Assembly (NCBI GenBank): GCA_032690845.1
Contig: CM064417.1
Location: forward strand, 28,086,536-28,150,535
Direction of reading: 5' to 3'
DNA from: Eleusine coracana subsp. coracana
Lineage: Eukaryota > Streptophyta > Magnoliopsida > Poales > Poaceae
DNA length: 64,000 bases
Under the pieces are notes generated by a model. It was not told where the DNA came from, made no database searches, and was given only the letters and a program-made list of their open reading frames with translations. Below are positions 54,104 through 64,000 of this stretch, piece by piece (positions within the stretch are counted from its first letter, which is position 1; each line of letters starts with the position of its first letter). Made by a program: the position numbers and the translations under genes.

Positions 54104-55690
54104 ATGGCGAACATTTGGAGGGGCCTCCACACCAAGTTCAGCAGCAGTAGTTCAAGTCATGGGAGGTGCACCCCAAGTGAGCGCTCAGAAGCTGAACACT
54201 CAAAAGCTTCATATGGGCATGCTCCGAGTTACCATTCGAAAACAATGTCCATATCCGAGGCTGCAACAGTAGCAAGTATGCAAGATAAAGAATTTGAGAA
54301 GTTCATGGAGAGTGAAGATAACATGGTGTTCAATGACTTCGACGAGCAAAGAAGGTTCACCGCCATTCAAGACCGGGAGTTCATGGAGAGTGAAGATAAC
54401 ATGTTTGTCTGAAGTTCGACCATGACTTCCTCAAATGAATCGGCGTCCTCGCCAATTTTGAGTATGCACTCAACATGGCGGGGTGGTATGAATTCTATCA
54501 CCTCAATGAATACGTTTCTAAATGGCTTACTATCGAATTTCTTTGCACCTTGAAAGTTCATGCCCATGAGTCAAACAAAATAGGCACTCTCTACGAATTT
54601 CGTCTTTTTGGTGAAACCTACGAACGGTCTTTAAAAGAAATTAGCACTTATCTTGGTTTTGACCATAAGGGCGCCATAGACATTGATAAGCTTAAAGGTT
54701 TCACATGACAAGGACTTTAGGCAAAGATAGGAAATCTCGTTACAGGGCAAGAACACACTAGTGACATTCATAACCCATCGCTCCGTGTAATTCACCGTTT
54801 TATCACTCACTACCTGACCCCTCGGGGTGATGTTCGTTCGATGAATAGTTTGGATAAAGCCTATCTCCATGCTGTAATCAAAAGATTAAAATGAACCCCA
54901 CATTTTTCCTGATCAACCATTGGCTCACCTTAGCATTCAGGCAACAAGGACCCATTACTTTTACCTCCTTTTTCACTAGAATTGCTAGAAAGATTGGTGC
55001 GCTTCACAGAGCTAGAATAGATCATCTCCCTAGCGCTCCTTTGTTAGGAGAAGAGCATTTCTTGCAAGCCCACTTGTTGAAAGAGGACAACAATAAGTAC
55101 TGCATGCTTTATCTGGGTATGAAACAGAAATTGAGTTGCCTAACCCCCAGCTCACTATTATCGGTAAAAAGAACTTTGTGTCCAAATTGCAAGATTCCTT
55201 GCAGCGTGCACGACATAGTGTTGCAGGGGATAGACCAAGAACGAGAACACAACTCCATCGAGAAGAGCAACAGCACGGAACCACGATGAACATGCCTCAA
55301 ACGGGTAGATCGGTATGTCCCCAATACAATTGGGAGCAGCCACAATTCCTCGGTTTTGCGAGTTCATCGACCAACTACACTACTTTCTCCTATGACAACT
55401 ATGAGCGCCCTAATCCCCATGGGATGGGGAGTTACCCCTAACCTCATGGAGGCGTAGGCACTTCTCGTTCCACCCGATTCACATCGTACAACTTTTCGGA
55501 GTTGGAAGAAGATATGCAATATCTGGCTGCTAATGCTTATGAGACCAACATACGAACTCAAGAAATACAAGCAGCCATAAGGAAAAAACAAGAATGACAG
55601 CAACAAATGTCAGAACAACTTCAGACAAACATCTCCATGATGGACCAATTATTCGGCCACTTCAACATTGAGTATCAACCGCCGTAGTGA
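54104..55690 (+). pseudogene. ATHILA ORF-1-like region of element B, broken
   Basis: Starts MANIWRGLHTKFSSSSSSHG after an intron-like GCAG. Further on, in shifting frames, are FLCTLKVHAHES, EFRLFGETYERSLKEISTYL, FRQQGPITFTSFFTRIARK and RIDHLPSAPLLGEEHFLQAH. The FLxTL...FRLFG...LGF pattern fits the ATHILA ORF-1 / plant retrotransposon ORF family, whose function is not established. Stops (54410, 54706, 54892 and others) and frame changes disable it. The tail near 55500 reads ELEEDMQYLAANAYETNIRT and QMSEQLQTNISMMDQLFGHF, probably coiled coil. I do not call it an envelope gene, since no signal peptide or membrane span is evident. Confidence 0.6.
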
Positions 55691-57370
55691 ATGCCGTCTA
55701 AGCTTAAGTCTTGCAAAGTCCTAAGCTTGGGGAGGTACCCAAACCAAGGAGCACCATCTGTTCTACCCTCTCGCCCTCTCTCTCTAGTGGAGTCGTTTTG
55801 TTTCCTAATTAAGAAAAATCCAAAAAGATTTTCAGTTTCGATAAAATTTAAGAAAACCCAAAAAGATTTTAGCTTTCATGAAAAACCATAAAAATTTGCA
55901 AAACCAAAAAGAACAAAAACAATTTTCCCATTTTCGAATAAAGTTGAGAACGTAGTCTCTACCTTGCTTACGGAAATGATGAATAGTTGCTCTATTAGGC
56001 CCCTTTGACTCTCAAGTATACAACCTCTACTCCTCATTTTTTGTGGGCGGTGGTAGATCGGCATGATGATGCTAGTCCCTCTATGTTCTAGTGGGTGCAA
56101 AATGGCTAAACACCAAGTCTAGTTGTTGGAGTTTATGATATGGCATGTTTTGGATGAGTCTATGATTTCCTCATGATTAGAGTCCAATGATTTCTTTCAA
56201 AACAATGCTGCAATTAAAATACCCTACTTGGTGCACATCTTCCCTATGATAGAAAATTTCCTACCATGGCAAAATATTAATTGTAAACCCACTTTCATGC
56301 CATGTATGTGTGCATTGAGTTTAGTTAGGATTTGATCCTTATGAGGGACTTGCACTTCCAAAGCCAATCATTTTCTTTCGCATTATCCTTGAGTTCTCAA
56401 TTAATCATGCTTGGTTATGCGGTCTCCACCTTGGATTCAAGCATCCACTTCACGAAGCATGCCAACCAAAAATCTTTCCTTTTGTGAAACTTTGATCCTA
56501 TAAGAAAGATTTTGGTTCTCCCCAATAAATGCTCAGAAAAAGTCTACAAAATATTTGAACCATGGAATTATCCTCCCTACAACATGAAAGATGAAAAAAA
56601 AGAAAGAAAAAGAAGAAAGAAAGAAAGAAAGGAAGAAAGAAAGAAAGAAAGAAAGGAGATAAGAAAAGTTTATCAGCTCTCATGGATGTACAACGTCAAG
56701 TTTCAAGGTTCAAAAATATCTTTGAGCAAAATAAAGAACCATACTTTCACTCTAGCACAAAAATCCAGTCTTTTGGGACTAATTTATACCCAAGGCTTTT
56801 GCAATTGTGCTAACCTACTCCTTCCAGTGAGTCCGTTCTCTCCCTCTCCCCTAGACATTATTTCTAAATGATTGGAATGAGGAGGTGCAAATTCTTTTCA
56901 ATAGGACCATCTCTTAACTTAACAATATATGCATGCTAGATGTGCCATCCTCCCAAGCCCCACATATAAAGCCAAATTTTAAAGTATGATGAGCATTTGG
57001 TAAGGAAATACACTTTTTGGGAGATGAGAGTCATAGTGGGAGATCACACCAAGAGGGAAGAGTTTCAATCTTATGCAACATTATAAAAACTTTGGACTCA
57101 TGATCAAGTAGGAGATTGCATGACAAAGTCTAAACTAGTCGTTCTAGACTTCAACCGCTTATGACAAGGTTATGAAATGCCAATAAGCCCCGCTATACAA
57201 TGAGAATGACTTAGTGACCAAGTTATGCTGGTTTACACTTACCCATATTGTGTTGGAGTGTGTGTTTATGCACTTGATCCTCGCAGGGCTCTAATATTGA
57301 AGCAACTCTTGATCCATCACTTCTAAGTTTTAATTTGCTCGGGATGAGGAAAGGTTTAAGCTTGGGGAGG
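55691..57370 (+). other. 3' untranslated part of element B, with two polypurine-like tracts
   Basis: CTAAGCTTGGGGAGGTACCC near 55721 and TTTAAGCTTGGGGAGG directly before the 3' LTR (57355-57370) share a 13-base core; the second is the functional polypurine tract by position. A (GAAA)n run lies at 56590-56658. No gene. Confidence 0.65.
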
Positions 57371-59266
57371 TGTTGGTGGCCCCATAAAACCCAATATCGG
57401 CCACCAACCGATCGGGAAATGCAAGGTAAAGACCTAAGATCAATAAATATTTGTTTGAACTAATAAGATTCCATGAGTTTTGGTGAGATATGTGTTTGCA
57501 GGTATAAAAGGGCCAAAATATGCAAAAACATGAAGAAACACCCCGTCGGCCGAACACCACTATGAAACAGCCATGTTCACCAGCCGACAGGGTCGTTTAC
57601 GGCTGAAATCAGGACCCAGTCGACAAGGTCGTTTATGGCTGATATCAGCACCCGACCGATTCTACAAAATACTCCACCATGATGCTGTTTTCTTCTCCCG
57701 GACCAAGACACGTGAAATATTGTGAAGGAAAGAAGGCCATCAAGTGGCCTAACTGGGAGAAGTCAAGGGGCAACCCGACAAGGGGTCGGCACCCGGCCTA
57801 GCTCGCCGCCAGGCATGGGCCGCTGCCCGGCCAACCTTGCCGCCCGACCTGGCCTACTGCCCGCCCTCGGGTTGCTACCCTAGGTTGCCAGCCCATGAGG
57901 CCCATGCGGCCTACCGCCCGCCAATGAAAGAGTCGGTAGAAACCGACCCAACTACCGCCTTTGGGACACAATCCAAGCCATCGGGAGAAGATCGGTCGGG
58001 GAACCGACACGATCCAGGGCCACTCGGCCTTGCCCGCCGCCCTGCGGTGCATGCCGCCGGACACATGTGGCCGCCCAGCCTTGCCCGCCGCTCAGAGCAC
58101 CGACTTGGACCTACCGACTCTACGTCACCTACAAGTATCCCCCTGCCCATTGCCATCTATAAATAGAGGGGGCATGCGACAGAAAAGGAGCATTATCGAA
58201 GCAACACATCAAGGACTCCATTTCCCACTACTTGTGCTACTTAGTAGAGTAGGTTAGTTAGTTGGGAGTTAGAGTCTAGTCGAGGGCATCGCTCGAGATT
58301 TCGGAATTGTCTCGGAGTCTTGGTATAAGCTCTCTTGTATATTTTCTCTTTATGTGAAACTTATCTTTTATTGATATAAATATCTTTCCTTTTTTTTATC
58401 TTGTCAAGTTTTTATTTAATCATTTCCTCAAGTTATAATTATCAGGAAGAAACATTGCTGCATAGTTCACGGGTTTCCCAGCTAGGATTTAATTAAGTTT
58501 AGTTCTCTAGGACTTAGACTTGGTTATTTCCTAGCTATTCTTCCGCTAGGCCAACAGAAGAATATCTAGTGAAGGCGTAGGCGCGGTGCCTAACTCAACG
58601 CTAGCTGGATCTGCATTCGTCCCCACAGGCTGTGAGGTAGGCGGCATGTGGTGACAGCCCTATCCATCCCTTTAGTAATATACCATGTTCGGGAAGTCTC
58701 AAGCAGGGTTGTCTAGCAATAGCGTACCCACTAGTATAGAGGTTAGTTACTGACCCATATTAGTGGATCATTTTCGTGCCCTGAAGTGAGCTAACAGGTG
58801 AAGGACTCGAGGCTGTAGCAAGGAATTGGTGTAAGCGTTCAACCCGATTAACTAGGATTTGATGCTTGACTTAGATATATTAGGAAGATATATTTTAGGA
58901 ATCTTAGACTTAGACTCGTTGTCCTCCGGGCTAGCTTAACCGATCTCTTTATTTATCTTAGTGTGGATTTCTCCTGTGTTACTACCCCTACTATTATTAT
59001 TGAACATCCTGACCCCCGTCTTTGGTCAGTTGGTATAATTCTTATTGTTATATCTTTGTTAAGCCAAGATAATCTTATGCCTAGCTTCCCTTGAGGAAAA
59101 TAAATACGATACCTCGGAATACTCCCGGGTGAAATGCTGTAATGGTGTTCCGTGCGCTTGCGGATTAATTCACTTTGTTCTTAAAGCGTAACAAATGCCA
59201 ACAAACTTTTCTAGCACCATACCAGAAATAGTGATATTTCTAGTATGATGTTAAGAAGTGTCAAAA
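57371..59266 (+). repeat. 3' LTR of element B
   Basis: TGTTGGTGGCCCC...GTGTCAAAA; the terminal CA seems mutated to AA. It is closer to the 5' LTR at 48149 than to the neighbouring LTR pieces: both share CCCCTACTATTATTATTG and CTTATTGTTATATC. It is followed directly by CTAGG and LTR sequence of the host element C. Confidence 0.8.
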
Positions 59267-60699
59267 CTAGGCCAATGAAAGAATATCTAGTGAAGGCGTA
59301 GGCGTGGTGCCTAAGTTAACGCTAGCTGGTTTTGCATTTGTTCCCACGGGCTGTGTGGTAGGCGGCAGGTGGTGACAGTCCTGTCCGTCCATTTTGTATT
59401 CCACCGCGTTCGGGAAGTCTCAAGCAGGATTGTCTAGCGATAGAGTACCCACTAGTATAGAGGTTAGTTACCGACCCATATTACTGGATCATTTTCATGC
59501 CCTGAAGTGAGCTAACAGGTGAAAGACTCGAGGCTGTACCAAGAAATTGGTGTATGCGTTCAACCCGAGTAACTAGGATTTGATGCTTGACTTAGATATA
59601 TTAGGAAGATATATTATAGGAATCTTAGACTTAGACTCGCTGTCCTCCCGGCTAGCTTAACCGATCTCTTTATTTATCTTAGTGTGGATTTCTCCTGTGT
59701 TACTACCCCACTTTATTATTGAACATCCTGACCCCCGTCTTTGGTCAGTTGGTATAATTCTTATAGTTATATCTTTGTTGAACCAAGATAATCTTACGCC
59801 TAGCTTCCCTTACGAAAATAAATATGATACATTGGAATACTTCCAGGTGAAATGCTACAATGGTGTTCCGTGCGCTTGCGGATTAATTCACTTTGTTCTC
59901 AAAGCATAACAAACGCCAACAAACATTTCTAGCACCGTACCAGAAATAGTGATATTTCTAGTACGACATTAAGAAGTGTCAACACTAGGCCAACGGAAGA
60001 ATACCTAGTGAAGGCGTAGGCGTTGTACCTAAGTTAACGCTAGCTAGTTTTGCATTCGTCCCCACGGGCTGTGTGGTAGGCGGAATGTGGTGACAGCCCT
60101 GTCCGTCCATTTAGTATTCCACCACGTTCGAGAAGTCTCAAGCAGGATTGTCTAGCAATAGCATATCCATTAGTACAGAGGTTGGTTACCGACCCATATT
60201 AGTGGATTGTTTTCATGCCCCGAAGTGAACTAATAGATGAAAGACTCAAGGCTATACCAGGAATGGTGTAAGCATTCAACCCGAGTAACTAGGATTTGAT
60301 GCTTGAGTTAGATATATTAGAAAGATATATTTTAGGATTCTTAGACTTAGACTCGTTGTCCTCCGGGCTAGCTTAACCGATCTCTTTATTTATCTTAGTG
60401 CGGATTTCTCTTGTGTTACTACGCCACTTTATTATTGAACATCCTTACCCCCGTCTTTGGTTAGTTGGTATAATTCTTATAGTCATATCTTTGTTAAACC
60501 AAGATAATCTTACACCTAGCTTCCATGTGGATATAAATATCATACCTTGAAATACTCTCGGGTGAAATGCTACAATGGTGTTCCGTGAGCTTGCGGATTA
60601 ATTCACTTTACTTTTAAAGCATAACAAACGCCAACAATCATTTCTAGCGCCATACCGGAGATAGTGATATTTCTAGTACGACGTTAAGAAGTGTCAACA
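59267..60699 (+). mobile_element. Element C 5' LTR, right part, with a doubled 3' module
   Basis: Two copies of the 3' 715 bp of the LTR lie head to tail: 59267-59984 and 59985-60699. Both begin CTAGGCCAA and end GTGTCAACA. They share features not seen in the element B LTRs (CCCACTTTATTATTGAAC or GCCACTTTATTATTGAAC, CTTATAGT, CAGGATTGTC), so they are sister copies. The second runs into the element C primer site. Confidence 0.75.
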
Positions 60700-60707
60700 A
60701 GCATTTC

Positions 60708-60725
60708 TGGCGCCGTTACCGGGGA
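60708..60725 (+). promoter_or_regulatory. Primer binding site of element C (tRNA-Asp)
   Basis: TGGCGCCGTTACCGGGGA, one base different from the B site, eight bases after the LTR end. Confidence 0.9.
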
Positions 60726-60839
60726 AGCAATAGGCTAAGGTATCGGAAATTTAACATTGATATTTCTATCAAGAAGCTACCGCTTTCCTTTGTGGGCTTA
60801 CCCTTGTTTTGTTTATTTTTGGTGTAAACAGGATGCTTT

Positions 60840-63285
60840 ATGACTGGTTTTGACCTACCAGACAACTACCACAATGATTCAGAGGCTCTGTTGAGGAGAG
60901 TGCGTCAATGACTCACCCCTCCTCGGCCTATACTTGCTCTTGAAGCACCTCCGATCACACGAGCTCAGTAGCAAGATCCGTCTATGTCCGTGCAACCAAC
61001 CATGGCTGAAAAGACAATTTGTGATAACTCCACCCCGTCTGCAGACAACATCCGCATGGGTCTAAACCTGAACATGGGGAATGGAGGCTATGAGCTAAAA
61101 CCGTTCTTAATCAACATGGTTTCGACCAGTCCTTTCTGTGGCAAGGGATCAGAAGACGCAAACGCCCACCTCCAACAATTTTTGGCAGTGTGCAACACTT
61201 TCACCATGAGAGATGTGACTCCTGATGCCACCCAACTTCGGCTCTTCCTATTTTCACTCTTGGGAAAGGCTAAACAATGATTCTACAACAATCAAGATGA
61301 TCTCACCATATGGGACAAGTGCTCCAATGCGTTCCTTGCCAGATTTTTCCCGCTAGGCAAAACCAATGCCCTGTGGACCATGATTTCAAGTTTCCAACAG
61401 ATGACCGATGAAAGCATCCCCGAGGCATGGGAACGCTTCCAAGAGTACATGTTGGCATGCTCACGTCATGGAATGCAAGACTAGTTGCTGATTCAAAGCT
61501 TTTACCATGGGCTTAACTGCTCCGCTCGTGAGCACCTAGGTGCAGCCGCAGGAGGCTCTTTCTTCTCCCTGATGGTCAAAGAAGCTCAAACTCTCATAGA
61601 AAAGATGGTCGCCAACCACAGTGGCTATGATGAGAGGCAAAGCCAGCCGCAACCAAAGATGAGAGGAGTCCACCAAGTTGATGGAATTGACATGCTAGCA
61701 ATCAAGATGGATCAACTTCTGAGGAAAATGGATGCACCTCAAACTTCCGAATCCCTGGACTCTCGCATGACTTGCAAAGTCTATGGTAATGTTGGACATA
61801 TGGGAAGCCACTGCCTAGAGTCTCAAGAAGAAGAAGTGAACTACCTCAACAACAACAACAACAACCGGTTTAGGCCCCGTACGAACAACTTCAGATGGGA
61901 ATCCAAGCCCAACCTCTCCTTCGACAAGAACATGGGTAACTCTAGAAATTTTACTCATAATGAACCTTCTTTTTGTGATCTTATTCTTGGACAATCTAAA
62001 ATTAATGAAAGTATTAGTAGGAAGTTCATTGCTATTGATAAAGTCCTAGAAAGCATAGATTCTCATATGGAATCTTTCAATACCTCTCTGCAAAACAAGC
62101 TTAGTCATAACAAAATGTTAGAAGCACAAATTGCTCAGCTGGCCGCTTCCATTGTTAAGCCTAACTCGGGCAAGCTCCCCGATCAGCTGGAAGCTAGCCC
62201 TAAGGAAAATGTTAATGCTATTACAACTAGAATCAGAAAATCTACACAGGTTCCGCCAAATCCTAACAATGTAGGGAGAACCAAAGAACCCGATGTAGAG
62301 TCAGGAGGTGAGGAGGAAATTAAAGTTGAGGAGGCAAAGGCACCTCCTAAGAAGGCGCCACATGAGTTCTATGATACAACGGTGTTGCCATTTCCCTCTC
62401 ATCAGAGGAAGCCAATAGTGGATGAACAATTTGGAAAATTTGTTGAGGTAATAAAGAAGTTATATGTCAACATACCGCTACTTGACGCCATGCAGGTTCC
62501 TAACTACTCTAAGTACCTAAATGACGTCCTCAACAATAAACGCCCAATGCCAGCCACCGAAGTCATCAAATTAATAGAGGAATGCAGCACCACCATTTTG
62601 AACTCTCTGCCAGAAAAGAAGCAAGACACGGGATGCCCAACCATCCCGTGTTCCATTGGAATGCAACAACAATGCCCTTTGTGATTTGGGGGCAAGCATG
62701 AGCATCATGCCAAAGGTGGTGTATGACAAACTTAATGTTAATTCATTATCCCCTACAACAATGTGCTAGCATCTTGCCGATCAATCCGTCCACTACCCGA
62801 CGTGTATCACGGAGGACGTACCTGTCAAAATAAGGAACTTCCTCGTTCCCGTTGACTTTGTGGTGCTAGGCATGGAGGCCGATGTGAAGATGCCTCTTAT
62901 ACTAAGAAGACCATTCCTTAGCACCGCAAATGCCAACATTGACGTTGGGGCTAGAGAAATCCACCTTAGCATCAATAAGCATGGCGAGAAGTTTGCCTTC
63001 AAGCCCCGGGTTGAGTTGAACAATGCAATCAGGTACGCATCTTTTATGGTAAAAATTCTAACATGGTGCAGAAGGTTGAGGTGTTCCCAATTCCACCAAA
63101 ATCGGGCGCACCGGTGGTAAAAGTCAAGAACACACAACCACTGCCTAAAAAAGAAGAACGAGCCACAAGAAACAAAGAAAAAGGTCGCCGCCAAGCCTTA
63201 GAAAATCAAACAAGTATGATGGAAGAAAGAAGTTGCACCAATCATGGAAAATTCTCCATCCATGGAGGGCACCAAGCAAAACTGA
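60840..63285 (+). pseudogene. Element C gag-protease, broken
   Basis: Closely related to the B copy. It begins MTGFDLPDNYHNDSEALL, with stops near 60908, 60968, 61278 (a TGG Trp codon changed to TGA) and 61483. The longest open part (to 62684) carries VKEAQTLIEKMVANHSGYDE, the zinc-knuckle-like CKVYGNVGHMGSHC and LEAQIAQLAASIVKPNSG. A small deletion near 62668 shifts the frame just before the protease loop, where the DNA still encodes DLGAS in another frame. It ends in a Lys-rich tail and a stop at 63283. Confidence 0.8.
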
Positions 63286-64000
63286 ACGCGAAGAATGTCG
63301 TGTTCGAGACGTAAACTTGAACCCTTGTCGGAAGGTAACCGATATTTATCCCTTTTCTTATCCTTGTATTTAACAGTAATTTAGGTTGTTTCCCTCTTTT
63401 ATCACTAAATTTAGGCCATAAAAGAAAAGCAATAAAAAATATAAAATTTCAGAAAGTAAAAAAAAAAAATCTTGCCCGGGAGGTCGATTTTGGGGCTAAA
63501 AGGACCACCGGGGTGATGATCCGGGACACCAGCTCAGCCTGAAATAAACCAGTCGAAATTCTGCACCCGGAAGGTCATTTTTGCATGAACAATAACCATC
63601 TGACTGGGTTATTTCTGTGCCGCTCGACTAGACCCTGCCGCCCAACCACACTTTTTCTTGGATTCTTTGCTCTCTCATTGCAGGGATGATGGCCATGAGT
63701 GGAGGAGGTGTGGCCAGCACTTCCTTTATGAAAAATTCTCACCTAGAGCCCCACCATGAGTGAAAGCAAGTGAAGGAGAGCCACTCAAGTCACCTCACAC
63801 TCCAATCACCCACTCTCACCTGCCATCCTTCTTCCCTAGGCTTGATGAATGGCAGGGAACTCATTGCAAGCATCCAACTTTAGCCATCCCATCAATCCCT
63901 CCTTGCTCCCCACACTCTCAACACAATTCTGACCAAAGTAACCATGAGGATCACATGGTGCATGCACCTGAGCATTGCCCTCAATCATCAAACCAATAAT
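63286..64000 (+). other. Element C spacer, continuing past the window
   Basis: Matches the element B spacer (52640-53650), including ACCCTTGTCGGAAGGTAACC, TAAAAGAAAAGCAATAAAAA and GGAGGTCGATTTTG. No gene. The internal promoter and second reading frame of C would lie just outside. Confidence 0.65.

Larger units (their letters stand above)
48149..59266 (+). mobile_element. Athila-like element B, non-autonomous, inserted in the LTR of element C
   Basis: An 11.1-kb element with LTRs of 1,900 and 1,896 bp, a tRNA-Asp primer site, a broken gag-protease, an internal promoter, an ATHILA ORF-1-like region and a polypurine tract. Both flanks are CTAGG (48144-48148 and 59267-59271), a perfect 5-bp TSD. 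The host sequence on both sides is LTR of the same family. There is no reverse transcriptase, RNase H or integrase anywhere inside. The LTRs differ at many positions, so it is far older than the Copia element. Confidence 0.8.

Noticed and set aside
54104..55690. Calling the second frame of element B an envelope gene
   Set aside because: No signal peptide, transmembrane span or envelope-like motif is evident; it fits the ATHILA ORF-1 family, whose role is unknown.
56590..56658. Lys/Arg-rich frame over the (GAAA)n run
   Set aside because: Simple-sequence repeat, not a gene.
57371..60699. A single 3.3-kb LTR with three tandem 3' modules as the normal form of this family
   Set aside because: The 5' LTR of the same element is 1.9 kb with one module, and each extra module starts with CTAGG right after a complete LTR end, which points to nested insertion.

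Overview
The window looks like nuclear DNA of a grass (Poaceae), probably panicoid, though I cannot fix the species. The reasons are a GC-rich first exon of a plant sterol oxidase, a grass-type Stowaway MITE, several CACTA and Helitron families with grass-like termini, and Athila-like Ty3/Gypsy elements primed by tRNA-Asp. No bacterial-style genes, tRNA, rRNA or CRISPR arrays are visible. Almost all of the 64 kb is transposable-element DNA. The only gene of the host that looks intact is the first exon of an SMO1-like methylsterol monooxygenase at the left edge (minus strand), which continues outside the window.

Layout, 0-25 kb: SMO1 exon 1 and its TATA box; a Stowaway MITE (2339-2570); two Helitrons lying end to end (3625-5596); a Helitron 3' end (about 6.0 kb); a CACTA element (8233-11474) holding a 2-kb solo LTR with a perfect target-site duplication (TSD); small exons of an unrecognised gene (11.9-12.1 kb); a 5.8-kb CACTA-like element (12126-17922) that carries a mini-CACTA, a promoter plus first exon of what looks like the same unrecognised gene, and a hAT MITE; a TRIM-like retroelement cut by another Helitron end (18.8-20.5 kb); then about 5 kb of AT-rich DNA with only short tandem repeats.

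Layout, 25-64 kb: this is one nested structure. An old Athila-like element (A) starts with an LTR near 25349 and has a tRNA-Asp primer site at 26517. Its gag is split exactly between A and T by a 13-kb Helitron (27890-40932). That Helitron carries five consecutive, decayed exons of a MAP65 microtubule-associated protein gene plus pieces of one or more other genes. An intact Copia element with identical LTRs (29898-35615) sits inside MAP65 exon 4, and a hAT derivative (38110-40337) sits inside another captured exon. Element A is broken again by a minus-strand Gypsy relic (41691-46127). At 47032 it is broken a third time by element C, an Athila-like relative, whose own LTR was entered by a further family member, element B (48149-59266), at a CTAGG site that seems to have been used twice.

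How the parts relate: elements A, B and C share a gag-protease module. B also has a second open-reading-frame module of the ATHILA ORF-1 type behind its own internal TATA promoter. I see no reverse transcriptase or integrase in them, so they probably depend on enzymes from elsewhere. The Copia element is the only one with a complete, uninterrupted gag-pol and is the youngest insertion. Boundaries were set by eye from direct repeats, inverted termini and reading-frame continuity; no database search was possible.
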